A stretch of DNA of 34,527 nucleotides, taken from positions 1-34,527 of the forward strand of contig WHSO01000033.1 in the NCBI GenBank assembly GCA_009380075.1. Direction: 5' to 3'. How positions within the stretch are numbered: the stretch's first letter is position 1; every line of letters starts with the position of its first letter. A program made the position numbers and the translations under genes. Below, piece after piece: positions 1 through 7,681 of the stretch. The DNA comes from Alphaproteobacteria bacterium (GTDB lineage: Bacteria > Pseudomonadota > Alphaproteobacteria > SMXQ01). Under the pieces are notes generated by a model. The model was not told where the DNA came from. It was given only the letters and a program-made list of their open reading frames with translations, and made no database searches.

Positions 1-1
1 G

Positions 2-871
2 GCGGCGGGCCGCAAGCCCGGCGAACCCCGGCACCCGGTCGCACCCCGGAAAGCTACCGGAAACCGGGCCTTGCGCGGCGATGATGCCGGCCCCGGCGCC
101 CCCCGGCGCCGGCACAGGGACCACGGCGCCGGCGCGCGGCCGCGGTCGGGCGAAGGCTGGATCTACGGCCACCATGCCGTGGCCGCGGCGCTTGCCAATC
201 CGGACCGGCGTATCGAGCGGCTGCTGCTGACCCGCGACGCCGGGGAAACCCTGGCCCGGGCCGGGATCGACCTGCGAATCGCCGCGGAAATCCGCTCCGC
301 CCCGGAGATTTCGGCCGTCCTCCCCGAAGGCGCCGCCCACCAGGGCTTCGCGCTGCGGGCCGCGCCCCTGCCCGAGCGCGCGCTGGCCGACGTGCTGGAC
401 GCCCTGCCGGAGCCCGCGCCCGCCCTCGTCGTCGTGCTCGACCAGGTGACCGACCCGCGCAACGTCGGCGCCATCCTGCGTTCGGCCGCGGCCTTCGGCG
501 CCGCCGCCGTGATCCTGCCCGAGCGCCACGGCGCCGACACCACGGCGGCGCTGGCCAAGGCCGCCTCCGGCGCGCTGGAGACCGTGGCGCTGGTGCGCGT
601 CACCAACGTCAGCCGCACCCTCGACGCCCTCAAGGCGGCCGGGTTCTGGTGCATCGGGCTCGACGCCCGAGCGCCCGAGGTGCTGGCGTCGGTGGACCTG
701 TCGGGGCGGATCGCGCTGGTGCTGGGGTCGGAAGGCAGCGGGTTGCGCCGCCTCGTCGCCGACACCTGCGACCTCCGGGCCAGCCTGCCCATCGGCCCCG
801 GGATGGAGAGCCTCAACGTCGCCGCCGCCGCCGCGATCGCGCTCTACGAGGTGGCGCGCCGGCGGGGATAG
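2..871 (+). CDS. rlmB: 23S rRNA (guanosine-2'-O-)-methyltransferase, RlmB/TrmH family (5' end probably outside window)
   Basis: SpoU/TrmH-type RNA 2'-O-methyltransferase, a cytoplasmic enzyme that in the RlmB branch methylates a guanosine of 23S rRNA using S-adenosylmethionine. An N-terminal substrate-binding part contains the family-typical GHHAVAAALANP. The knotted SPOUT catalytic domain follows: DPRNVGAILRSAAAFGA (motif 1), LVLGSEGSGLRRL (motif 2) and LPIGPGMESLNVAAAAAI (motif 3), all intact. The Arg/Pro-rich N-terminal tail is common in alphaproteobacterial members. The frame stays open to the left edge of the window. The only nearby start is a TTG at 71 without a good ribosome-binding site, so the true start is probably upstream. 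The gene ends with TAG just before a tRNA gene. The family is clear; RlmB rather than a sister TrmH enzyme is likely but not proven. Confidence 0.9.
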   Translation, partial: AAGRKPGEPRHPVAPRKATGNRALRGDDAGPGAPRRRHRDHGAGARPRSGEGWIYGHHAVAAALANPDRRIERLLLTRDAGETLARAGIDLRIAAEIRSAPEISAVLPEGAAHQGFALRAAPLPERALADVLDALPEPAPALVVVLDQVTDPRNVGAILRSAAAFGAAAVILPERHGADTTAALAKAASGALETVALVRVTNVSRTLDALKAAGFWCIGLDARAPEVLASVDLSGRIALVLGSEGSGLRRLVADTCDLRASLPIGPGMESLNVAAAAAIALYEVARRRG

Positions 872-890
872 GCGTCTTGCCTCGAATTTG

Positions 891-928
891 AAACGTCCTG
901 CCCCGGCGAAGTCCGGGGCATCCACCAG
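891..928 (-). repeat. REP-like palindromic element, copy A
   Basis: This GC-rich imperfect palindrome sits between rlmB and the tRNA gene. Read on the minus strand it has the pattern GTGGATGCCCCGG, a short centre, CCGGGGCAGGACGTTTC. That matches the copies at 3911-3949 (+), 8936-8964 (-) and 8983-9017 (+). The shared core is a GGAT box, a C-rich arm, a G-rich arm and (C/G)A(T/G)GAC. Such dispersed intergenic palindromes are common in this kind of genome and may stabilise transcripts or end them. Confidence 0.55.
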
Positions 929-982
929 GTTGCCGTCCTTGCCCGGGGGCCGCGCCATCGCTATGGTGCGCCGCAGAACGGC

Positions 983-1058
983 GCCGGCGTAGCTCAGTCG
1001 GTAGAGCAACTGATTTGTAATCAGTGGGTCGTGGGTTCGATTCCTGCCGCCGGCACCA
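983..1058 (+). tRNA. tRNA-Thr (anticodon TGT)
   Basis: A complete cloverleaf can be drawn. The acceptor stem GCCGGCG pairs with CGCCGGC. The D arm is GCTC/GAGC. The anticodon stem ACTGA/TCAGT encloses the loop TTTGTAA with anticodon TGT. The variable loop is 5 nt, and the T arm GTGGG-TTCGATT-CCTGC has G-T pairs. The discriminator is A and the terminal CCA is encoded (1056-1058). Total length is 76 nt. TGT reads ACA and probably other ACN threonine codons. Confidence 0.97.
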
Positions 1059-1129
1059 CATCCGCCCTTAGCGCCCAAATGGCTCAAGGGCCCGCCAGCC
1101 CCGCTACCGCCGGGCAGGCCCACTCCCGG

Positions 1130-1858
1130 CTATATGCCGGACATGATCTCCCGGCGCTTGCGGTCGTATTCTTCCTGGCTGATGAGGCCGCGGCTGAACA
1201 GGTCATTTACCGTTTTGAGCCGGGACTCGACCGACGATGCCGGTGGTTCGGCGGCCGCCGATACCCGTGTGGCGACGATCCGACTCTCGAAGCGCGCGAC
1301 GGCATCGGTCTTCTGCTTCTCCAGCTTCGTCACTTCGCTGTGGCAGGCTTCGCTGTCACGGGCGTCGTCGCACTGTGATTTCATCTCGCTGATTCGACGG
1401 TCCCAACCTGCATTGATTTCGCTTCGTCGCCGTTCGATCCAGGCATCACGCTCCTGCTCCGACCTGAAATTTTCGGGAGTAAGCGCGATGGTTATCTGCT
1501 TTGGATACTTGTTCAGCGCACCCGTGGAGTAGTCGGTAATGCAGAGGTCGATGAAAATACAGCCGACGACGCCCCAGCCCGACGCCGAGGATTCGACCGC
1601 AAGGTTCTCGCTGAGGTGCCCGGGAGCGCGGCACTCGATTTCAAGATCGTCCTTGCTCTTCCCGATCCTGATAGCCTGATTCTCTCATGAAACGGAAGCG
1701 ACCTGTTCGCCGTCGCGCATGACGATACATGTCGCGTCTTTCGGCGACAGGTTGACCCTGACCGATTGATCCGTTCCTTCAACGATAGACGCGCACGCGG
1801 ACAGCATAAGAACAACAGCCGGCAGAGCAATTGCCGGCAAGTAGCGGCACCGTTTCAT
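1130..1858 (-). pseudogene. Lipoprotein with C-terminal SHOCT domain, interrupted by an in-frame TGA
   Basis: The reading frame begins at ATG 1858 with a lipoprotein signal (MKRCRYLP, a hydrophobic stretch, then LSACAS). The mature part starts IVEGTDQSVRVNLSPKDATC, typical of small envelope lipoproteins that continue with a K-S-K-D-D segment and a glycine-rich membrane-like stretch. The frame meets TGA at 1685-1687 (after VASVS) and then continues in the same frame with no shift: IRIGKSKDDLEIECRAPGH, a GWGVVGCIFIDLC segment, NKYPKQITI, a charged helical region and a SHOCT-like end (LFSRGLISQEEYDRKRREI). The family signature therefore lies on both sides of a single stop codon. Either this is a recent nonsense mutation, or a truncated lipoprotein is made, or the base is a sequencing error. 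A function as an outer-membrane lipoprotein is only inferred. The downstream part has no lipoprotein signal of its own. Confidence 0.75.
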
Positions 1859-1956
1859 AATCGTGTCCCCCAAGATTTTGGCGGTGCATTGTTCGTTTCC
1901 AGGGGCACAGGGTCAATCGAAAAAGTGCCTGTACTGTTCGTTAATGAGTAACATTT

Positions 1957-1985
1957 TATGTAATACTACAGGGGGGCCTTCTCAA
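1957..1985 (-). promoter_or_regulatory. Possible sigma70-type promoter for the lipoprotein gene
   Basis: In an AT-rich stretch about 100 bases upstream of the lipoprotein start, the minus strand shows TTGAGA (1980-1985), a 17-base spacer and TACATA (1957-1962). The match to consensus is partial. It is suggested mainly by position and base composition. Confidence 0.25.
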
Positions 1986-2036
1986 ATCCTCGAGAATCCC
2001 GCCGTGAACCTGATCAATGGGGACTTACGGCACATC

Positions 2037-2213
2037 TCACGCCGCGCCCCGCGCCCGGACCGACCGCAGCAGCGACCACCCCACCAGGAAGATGATGAAA
2101 AAGCGTCGGGAACAGCGCCGACGCCCCCATGATCGCCCCGAAGTAGCGGTTGCGCAGATTGTCCCCTTTCAGCGGTGGCGGGTTGAACGTCCCCCAGATG
2201 CGCTCGCGTCGCG
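2037..2213 (-). pseudogene. Decayed C-terminal copy of the membrane protein encoded at 3004-3630
   Basis: On the minus strand this segment translates to ERIW, a short variable stretch, then NLRNRYFGAIMGASALFPT. The intact neighbour has ERID, then NIRNLYFGVIMGASALFPT. Just after PT the frame must slip by one base to continue as FFIIFLVGWSLLRSVRARG and stop at 2037-2039, mirroring FHFFLMARSWLRSLRARR in the neighbour. Only the last ~55 codons are recognisable. The upstream three quarters of the gene are missing and no start codon is present. It is best read as the remnant of an old tandem duplication or of a deleted second gene, and it should not make a functional protein. Confidence 0.75.
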
Positions 2214-2221
2214 GAGTGCAC

Positions 2222-2652
2222 GATCCGACCTTCCCGCTCTGGTAATCTCGCGGTACTTGGAACGAAACGTCTAGGCGGTAAGTCCTGAGCGATTTAACGC
2301 GACCTACGTCGATCAGTCCCGCGCAGCGGTACCACGTCGGCGCCGTGGCCGCCGGTGAATGCAGTCCCCCAAGCGCGGCGCAGCTTGGCTTGTTCGATAA
2401 GCCGCGGGAGTAGCGGCGGGCTGAAGCATTTTCGAAGCCGCAATCCGTCGAGCCATAAAATTACCGCAGATTGCATCAATAAAAGGCGAGGATAAGTTCG
2501 CGGCGAGCGAATATATCATGTACTCTGCCGTCAATATTACGGTCGTACCCGCATTGACACGTCCAGGAGAGCGGTGGTTCTGCGCCGAAACGGACGCTCA
2601 TGCTTCAGGGGGGTGGCTGTCAAAACGCTAACCAAGTCAACGGGAGACCAGT
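2222..2652. other. Intergenic stretch without a convincing gene
   Basis: About 430 bases of mixed composition lie between the decayed membrane-protein copy and the small gene at 2653. Short open frames exist on both strands, but none has a ribosome-binding site, family signature or codon bias like the neighbours. The stretch 2480-2560 is AT-richer. A TTGACA box at 2554-2559 has no good -10 partner at normal spacing, so a promoter for the downstream small gene is possible but unproven. Confidence 0.5.
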
Positions 2653-2877
2653 ATGGAGCCTTCGCCAGTTTTCAGTTCCGAGCGTGCCGACATTGTCACG
2701 ATCGTGGAGTTTGCCCTGCGACATAAGGCGAGGGTTGACGTGCCGGACCGAGGCCCCAATGGCGAGGGAATCAACGGACTGGCCTACCGCGCCGCCGCGG
2801 AGAAGATTGTCGAGCACATGCACCTGACAGGGGTGACCTTCGGCTGCAACCATCCGCCGCCGCTCCTTACGGCCTAG
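2653..2877 (+). CDS. Small hypothetical protein (74 aa)
   Basis: An ATG at 2653 is preceded by GGGAGA at suitable spacing, which favours this start. The 74-residue product is mildly hydrophilic with no signal peptide or membrane segment. It has an N-terminal helical stretch (ADIVTIVEFALRHKARVDVP), a glycine/asparagine turn and a second predicted helix (YRAAAEKIVEHMHLTG), ending in a CNHPP sequence. I do not recognise the family. The gene stands alone between two pieces of non-coding or decayed DNA. The ribosome-binding site and a plausible globular pattern argue for a real gene. An opposite-strand frame over the same bases lacks these signs. Confidence 0.45.
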   Translation: MEPSPVFSSERADIVTIVEFALRHKARVDVPDRGPNGEGINGLAYRAAAEKIVEHMHLTGVTFGCNHPPPLLTA

Positions 2878-3003
2878 AGGTGTGCGGCTTCGGGACCGCG
2901 AACTCGCGCTGCTTCGTTGTTGCCTGATCCCTTCGATCCACGTTCAGCGCATGCCCGTGACGCACGGCCTAGCGCAAACGCGAATTCCTGACCTGCAGAC
3001 TTC

Positions 3004-3630
3004 CTACGTCCCTTCCCCCGCCGCCCGGCGCGCGCGCAACGACCGCAGCCACGACCGCGCCATCAGGAAGAAATGGAACAGTGTCGGGAACAGCGCCGAC
3101 GCGCCCATGATCACGCCGAAATAGAGGTTGCGGATGTTGTTCCGGCGGAACGGGTGGCTCATCAGGCTGTCGATGCGTTCCTGGTAGAGGTGGCCGCGGT
3201 CGGCCATGGTCTCGGGCAACGACAGGATCACGTTCACCAGCCAGCCCGAAACCACGAAGGCGAACAGCACCCAGAGGCCAGCAAGCACGGCGATCACGAG
3301 ATCGAAGCTGAGGTAGGCGAGGAAGCGGTGGTCGCTTTCGGCCTGCAGCGCCCGGCCGACGATGTACAGCGTCGCCGCCAGGGAGATGCAGTCGAAAATG
3401 GCGCCGAGGAAAGAAACGGGGAAACCCATCAGCACGTATTCCTGCGCCCTCGGACCGAACAGCAGGTGTGGATAGGCGGTCAGCAGGGCCCACCAGAAGA
3501 AGGCAAGATTGACGGCAAAGAAGAACAGGAACGCCTTCAGCGGGAACCACGCGGTCCGGCCGCGGAGGGCCTGGAACCAGACGAAGAAATGCTGCAGGGA
3601 GGCGCGCCAGACCGGGAAAAACTGATTCAC
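3004..3630 (-). CDS. Integral membrane protein of unknown function
   Basis: About 208 residues with four to five predicted membrane helices: around PLKAFLFFFAVNLAFFWWAL, around VLMGFPVSFLGAIFDCISLA, a long hydrophobic stretch AYLSFDLVIAVLAGLWVLFA that may hold two helices, and a last one in YFGVIMGASALFPTLFHFFL. A soluble loop (ETMADRGHLYQERIDSLMSH) precedes the final helix, and the C-terminus is Arg-rich, which suggests a cytoplasmic end. The start is uncertain. GTG 3630 (VNQFFPVW) has AAGGG seven bases upstream; GTG 3645 would add five residues. A decayed copy of the 3' end lies at 2037-2213, so this family was once present twice here. I cannot assign a function. Two inverted repeats lie directly upstream and may control it. 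Confidence 0.7.
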   Translation of the reverse strand: MNQFFPVWRASLQHFFVWFQALRGRTAWFPLKAFLFFFAVNLAFFWWALLTAYPHLLFGPRAQEYVLMGFPVSFLGAIFDCISLAATLYIVGRALQAESDHRFLAYLSFDLVIAVLAGLWVLFAFVVSGWLVNVILSLPETMADRGHLYQERIDSLMSHPFRRNNIRNLYFGVIMGASALFPTLFHFFLMARSWLRSLRARRAAGEGT

Positions 3631-3652
3631 TTCCGAACCCTTCACACATGAC

Positions 3653-3705
3653 CGGGCCCCCGCGTCTTGTGGGAATCGGGGGCCCGAAAACGAACGTCCG
3701 TTTTC
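3653..3705. promoter_or_regulatory. Two adjacent inverted repeats upstream of the membrane-protein gene
   Basis: The first repeat is CGGGCCCCCG (3653-3662) and CGGGGGCCCG (3677-3686), perfect 10-base arms with a 14-base loop. The second begins on the same G and is a 20-base near-perfect palindrome, GAAAACGAACGTCCGTTTTC (3686-3705), with one mismatched pair. Both lie within 80 bases upstream of the minus-strand gene start, where an operator or a leader hairpin would sit. No regulator family is recognised. Confidence 0.4.
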
Positions 3706-4026
3706 AACTGGAAGCTGATACTACCATGTCCCGGCAAACGTCCATCGTAATCGTGGTAAAAATACGCGCCGGCGGCGAAAGAGCGATCAAGGTTAATGGC
3801 GCGCGCGACTGCCCGGGCGAAACCTGGAGCACGTTCCCGGGGAGTTGAATCAGTTTACGGATTCGTCATCGCCCTCCCCCGACCTGATGGAGGACCATCC
3901 CGGCGATCCACCAGATGGATGTCCCGCCTGCGCGGGGCATGACGTTTCGACATCGGGGCAACACGCTCCAGGTTGGCACGGTTACGGGGCGCGCCACGCC
4001 AGGCGACGTCGGTCATGGCGGGGGTA
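3706..4026. other. Intergenic stretch carrying REP copy B
   Basis: About 320 bases lie between the inverted repeats upstream of the membrane-protein gene and the end of the AAA ATPase gene. The only structured element is the REP-like palindrome at 3911-3949. Open frames here lack ribosome-binding sites and recognisable protein features. Confidence 0.5.
3911..3949 (+). repeat. REP-like palindromic element, copy B
   Basis: It contains GATGGATGTCCCGCC, a short centre, then CGGGGCATGACGTTTCGA. It is the same element as copy A (read on the other strand) and copies C and D near 9.0 kb, including the downstream GACGTTT shared with copy A. It is intergenic, about 80 bases beyond the 3' end of the minus-strand ATPase gene. 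Confidence 0.6.
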
Positions 4027-5535
4027 TCAGGCGGTCAGCGCCGCCGGGGGGCGTACCGGCAGGGGCTTCGCGGCGGTCGCCTTGCCCAAGCCTTCGTAGC
4101 TCGAATTCACGAACAGGTTGAGCATGGCGTCCTCCACGTTCTCGCGCGTGAACTGCGGCGCCATGCTCTGGAACTTGCACGACGCCAGCACCTGGTTGAC
4201 GATGAATTTCGGCTGGAAGTACGCGAGCGGCGCTTCGTTCTCGCGGATGGTGTCGAGGACCTGCTGGTAGATGTCCTCGGTCAGTTCCAGCGTCGCGTTG
4301 CGGGCCATGTCCTCGAACACCTGGCGGAAGACCGGTTCCGGCGGCGCTTCGGTCTCCAGCTTGTAGCTGATGCGGCGCAGGAACGCGGGGTCCATCAGCT
4401 CCGCCGGGTGCAGGTTGGTGGAGAAGATCACCAGCTCGTCGAACGGCACCTGGAAGCTCTTGCCGGTGTGCAGCTGGAGGTAGTCCACCCGGTTGTTGAG
4501 CGGCATGATCCAGCGGTTGAGGATGTCCTCCGGCTCCGCCCGCTGGCGGCCGAAGTCGTCGATCAGGAAGATGCCGTTGAGCGCCTTGATGTGGAGCGGC
4601 GCCTCGTAGAACTTCGAGATCTCGCTGAACTTGAGGTCGAGCATGTCGAGGGTCAGCTCGCCGCCGGTGACGATCATCGGCCGGTGGCAGGGCACCCAGC
4701 GCAGGTCGGATTCATCCCTCTGCAGGGAGATGGGCTGCTCGCCGCCGTTGGCGCCCTTGAAGATGAGCCGGTGAACAGCGGGGTCGAAGACCTTGACGAT
4801 ATTGCCGTCGACCTCGAAGCAATAGGGAATGTAGACCACATTGCGGAAGACGTGGCCGATGCACTCGGCGATGGAGGTCTTGCCGTTGCCGGCGGGACCG
4901 TAGATCAGCATGGCCTCGCCGGAGTTGATGAACGGGCCGAGACGGTCGAGGAAGCGGTCGGCGATGACCAGGTGGCTGAACGCCTCCTCGATGGCGGGGC
5001 GGGAGACCAGTTCGTGGCTGATCCTCTGCTGCAACACCCGGGCCACGTAGGATTTGAGGGACACGGGCGCGGGGCCGACGTACTGGCTGATGTCGAGGGA
5101 TTCGACCGCCCAGTCCTTGCCGGCGGTGCTGAGGACGTAGCGTTTCTCGCCGTACGCGCCGACGAGGGATTCGGTCTGGCCCACGACCTCGGTAAGCTTG
5201 CGCTCCACCGTCATGTCGAGAAGTTCCTCGACGATGGACTGGGGCAGTTTCAGGGCGTCGGCGATCTGCGAGGCGCGCGCCAGGTTCTCGACGTACATGG
5301 CCTTGACCATGAGCTGCAGGACCAGCATCGGGTCCACGTCGAGATCCGCCAGGCGGGTCGGCGCCTTCGGGATTTCGCTGAACAGGGATTCGATCTGCTC
5401 ACGGGTGATGACGCCGAGCTTGACGAGACAATCGCCGAACCGGCCACCGTTCTGGCGCTGATAATCAAGCGCGCGCTCGATGTCGTCCTCGTTCACCCAG
5501 CCTTTGGCGGCGAGAATTTCCCCGAGTAGCATCAT
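4027..5535 (-). CDS. AAA-family ATPase with MshEN-like N-terminal domain
   Basis: 502 residues. Residues 1-52 contain a doubled motif (LGEILAAKGWVNEDDIERAL, then FGDCLVKLGVITREQIESLF) that resembles the MshEN/GspE N-terminal module; some MshEN domains bind cyclic di-GMP. The expected leading Arg is present in the second repeat and replaced by Leu in the first. A helical linker leads to a P-loop ATPase: Walker A GPAGNGKT (213-220), Walker B GIFLIDDFGR (321-330), sensor-1-like FSTNL (371-375) and an Arg pair (387-388) suited to an arginine finger. The C-terminal lid is helical. It is cytoplasmic, with no signal peptide. It lacks the Asp-box/His-box layout of secretion ATPases, so it is not a GspE or PilB. 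It stands alone, so its client is unknown. ATG 5535 and ATG 5532 are both possible starts. Confidence 0.85.
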   Translation of the reverse strand: MMLLGEILAAKGWVNEDDIERALDYQRQNGGRFGDCLVKLGVITREQIESLFSEIPKAPTRLADLDVDPMLVLQLMVKAMYVENLARASQIADALKLPQSIVEELLDMTVERKLTEVVGQTESLVGAYGEKRYVLSTAGKDWAVESLDISQYVGPAPVSLKSYVARVLQQRISHELVSRPAIEEAFSHLVIADRFLDRLGPFINSGEAMLIYGPAGNGKTSIAECIGHVFRNVVYIPYCFEVDGNIVKVFDPAVHRLIFKGANGGEQPISLQRDESDLRWVPCHRPMIVTGGELTLDMLDLKFSEISKFYEAPLHIKALNGIFLIDDFGRQRAEPEDILNRWIMPLNNRVDYLQLHTGKSFQVPFDELVIFSTNLHPAELMDPAFLRRISYKLETEAPPEPVFRQVFEDMARNATLELTEDIYQQVLDTIRENEAPLAYFQPKFIVNQVLASCKFQSMAPQFTRENVEDAMLNLFVNSSYEGLGKATAAKPLPVRPPAALTA

Positions 5536-6096
5536 TCCGCGAACTCCATCCCACAGGTGCTGTCCCGAAACCGGGTAAGCCGTTCAAGCGATTTCGGCCG
5601 GTTCGTTCGCCCGGGGACACCGGGACGGCTCTTTTCGGGTTCTTGCGGTCCATCGCCGAACCGGAAATGGAACGAAGGAAGGCGTCCGTTCCATCGGGCG
5701 CGGTGCGCCGAATGAACGGCTTGGACGGACATCACGATAGGGGCAAATCGTTAACAAATGGCAACCCCGCGACCGCCCGGATACCGGCGCGCGCCGGGAT
5801 TCCGTTCCGCGAGGGACGGCGGTTTCGGGCGCGGCTGCATACGATGCTATGGGAGACGGAGGTCACGCCGGCCCCGACGCCGGGCGCCTTTCACGGGCAC
5901 GACGCTCGACAGCGGAAATGGAATGCGGGCGACCAAACCGCCTTCCTGGGCACGCCGATGGCGCCGCCACCGTTGCGGACGGCGGAGCCTCAGCCGTTAA
6001 CCATGGCGGACCGCACCAACGGACGGGTGGAACCTGACAACGGCCCGGCGGGAGGCCGCCGGGCCGCCGGTCCCGGTTTGCCGGGAAAAATGTCGC
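5536..6096. other. Intergenic stretch, no gene recognised
   Basis: About 560 bases upstream of the ATPase gene. Several GC-rich open frames run through it on both strands, but their products are Arg/Pro/Gly-rich shadows without start signals or known motifs. It contains a perfect 14-base palindrome CCGGCGCGCGCCGG (5784-5797) and the hairpin at 6042-6065. The promoter of the ATPase gene should lie in the 5536-5760 part; I could not pick it out. Confidence 0.5.
6042..6065. terminator. GC-rich hairpin downstream of the small gene at 6097
   Basis: GGCCCGGCGG (6042-6051) and CCGCCGGGCC (6056-6065) form a perfect 10-base stem with a four-base loop, about 30 bases past the stop of the minus-strand gene 6097-6294. 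There is no U-run after it in that direction, so it is a weak intrinsic terminator or a 3'-end stabilising hairpin. Confidence 0.4.
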
Positions 6097-6294
6097 TCAG
6101 CGCCTGCCGTATTTGCACCGGCGCGCCACTTCGACGCCCATCTCGCGGCCCTCCTCGAGGGTGAAGGCGGCCTCGTCACGGCCGGCGCGCATCGAATGCG
6201 CCATGCCGATGGCGATGTTGTTGTCTTCGGAAAACCCGGCGGCCTTCAGCGCCGCCCGGATACCCTTCATCCATTCGCTCACGTTGTCACTCAT
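6097..6294 (-). CDS. Small hypothetical protein (65 aa)
   Basis: ATG 6294 is preceded by GGAAGGA at good spacing, supporting the start. The 65-residue product is soluble and mostly helical: MSDNVSEWMKGIRAALKAAG, then NNIAIGMAHSMRAGRDEAAF, a charged stretch EEGREMGVEVARRCKYGRR and a basic tail. There is no signal peptide, and the single cysteine is near the end. I do not recognise the family. The gene diverges from the solute-binding-protein gene at 6524, with about 230 bases between the two starts. Confidence 0.6.
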   Translation of the reverse strand: MSDNVSEWMKGIRAALKAAGFSEDNNIAIGMAHSMRAGRDEAAFTLEEGREMGVEVARRCKYGRR

Positions 6295-6523
6295 CCCTGT
6301 GGTCCTTCCAACACATCCTTCGCGCCGGTCCGGGGCAGCCCCGGCGGCGCGGCGGGGGAGAATTTACTGGCCTTCCGGCCACGGCAAAAGGGGCAAATTC
6401 GGTGCCTGCAAAGCCGCGGTTGTGAATCGCGCCCAAGGCCCGCTACCATTCCGGCAACGGGGATGGCCGTCGGGGCCCGGCGTCCCCGCCAACCACCGCG
6501 CCCCGTCACAGGAGGCCTCAACC

Positions 6524-7681
6524 ATGTCCGGGAATCCGCTCGCCTTCCGCACAACCATTGCCGCACCCATCGCCGCCCTGGCCGCCCTGATCGCCGCGGG
6601 AACCGCCGTACGCGCCGAACCACCGCCGGCGGCAAAGGCCTTCATCAAGCAGCTCAAGCTCACCCAGGACGTGCTCAAGGGGTGGGAAGACGAGCACAAA
6701 GTGCCGGCGGAATGGGTCGAAAAGGCGAAGAAAGAGGATACGCTCCGCATCTACGGGAGCTGGGACAACAAGCAATTCCGCGAAATGTCGCGCGCCTTCA
6801 CCGAGCGTTACCCGTTCATCAAGCTCTCCTACACGCGCGGCAACTCCAATACGCGCGTGACCAAGCCGCTGATTGCGTTCAAGGAAGGGCGCTACGTCGC
6901 CGACCTCCTGACCGGAATCGGCGGCGCCATCTTCCTGTTCCGCGAAGCCAACGCACTCACCGACCTCAAGGTCCTGCCCAATTTCGGCAAGCTGCCCGAA
7001 GGCATGGGCAGCGAAACCGGCATCTGGGCGGGCCTGCGCACGCGCTACTGGTGCATGTCGTACAACCCCAAGCTCATTTCCAAGGCCGACATGCCGAAGC
7101 GCTGGGAGGACCTGCTGACCACGGCGAAGCTCAAGGACGGCAAGCTCGCGCTGGGGCGCCTGCCCCAATTATGGCTGCTGCCGCTATGGGGCACCAAGGG
7201 CGAGGGCTGGACGGTCGATTACATGAAGAAAATCTTCTCGCAGGTCCGGCCCCAGCGCCGCAAGGAAGGCATGAACGCGCTGGTCAACCTCGTCGCCGCC
7301 GGCGAGTTCACCGCCGCCGTCGCCACCGCCGGATACCGGGTAAAATTCCTCGTCGACAAGGGCGCGCCGGTGGCCTGGCACTGCCCGGAGCCGGTCCCGG
7401 TCGCCATCTCCGAGGCCGGCATCCTGAGGAACGCCCCGAACATCCATTCGGCGTACCTGTACATGAACTGGCTGCTCAGCAAGGAGGGCCAGCTCGCCCA
7501 GTTCGTCACCAGCGCGGAGGCACCCGCCCACAAGGAGCTGTTCGGCAAGGGCTTCCTGTCCCTTCCCAAGGAGATCGAGGGCAAGTCCATCGCCTTCCGC
7601 AGCCCGGAACTCCTCGGCAACGAGGTGGAGAAGAAGTTCTTCGGCACCTGGACGCCGCTGTGGGACAACACCGCCAAATAG
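6524..7681 (+). CDS. Extracellular solute-binding protein (ABC-type, family 1-like)
   Basis: 385 residues. ATG 6524 has AGGAGG at 6510-6515, which decides the start against longer upstream frames. A signal peptide (AAPIAALAALIAAGTAVRA, cleaved before EPPP) sends it to the periplasm. The mature part has the fold pattern of type 2 periplasmic receptors of the iron/putrescine group: EDTLRIYGSWDNKQFREM, a TERYPFIKLSY strand-helix, WCMSYNPKLISKADMPKRWE (the usual hinge-side 'pxsWeDLl' region) and a C-terminal AYLYMNWLLSKEGQLAQFV helix. The ligand cannot be read from the sequence. No permease or ATPase gene is adjacent, so it is an orphan receptor here. It lies upstream of the methyltransferase gene at 7787 on the same strand, with a gap of about 100 bases, so co-transcription is possible. 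Confidence 0.85.
   Translation: MSGNPLAFRTTIAAPIAALAALIAAGTAVRAEPPPAAKAFIKQLKLTQDVLKGWEDEHKVPAEWVEKAKKEDTLRIYGSWDNKQFREMSRAFTERYPFIKLSYTRGNSNTRVTKPLIAFKEGRYVADLLTGIGGAIFLFREANALTDLKVLPNFGKLPEGMGSETGIWAGLRTRYWCMSYNPKLISKADMPKRWEDLLTTAKLKDGKLALGRLPQLWLLPLWGTKGEGWTVDYMKKIFSQVRPQRRKEGMNALVNLVAAGEFTAAVATAGYRVKFLVDKGAPVAWHCPEPVPVAISEAGILRNAPNIHSAYLYMNWLLSKEGQLAQFVTSAEAPAHKELFGKGFLSLPKEIEGKSIAFRSPELLGNEVEKKFFGTWTPLWDNTAK

Noticed and set aside
1685-1687. TGA as a selenocysteine codon in the lipoprotein gene
   Set aside because: No selenoprotein family is known with this signature, the residue is not at a redox site, and I see no SECIS-like hairpin directly after it; a nonsense change is simpler.
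2313-2534. Minus-strand frame of about 73 codons in the 2.2-2.65 kb gap
   Set aside because: No ribosome-binding site, Arg-rich tail and no recognisable pattern; insufficient to call a gene.
3973-5529. A 518-codon plus-strand open frame opposite the AAA ATPase gene
   Set aside because: It is an antisense shadow of a high-GC gene. Its product is rich in Val, Glu, Arg, Leu and Asp without motifs, whereas the minus strand has Walker A and B and a start.
5643-6164. Plus-strand frame of 173 codons upstream of the solute-binding protein
   Set aside because: Arg/Pro/Gly/Thr-rich low-complexity translation, no start signal, and its 3' end runs over the better-supported minus-strand gene at 6097-6294.
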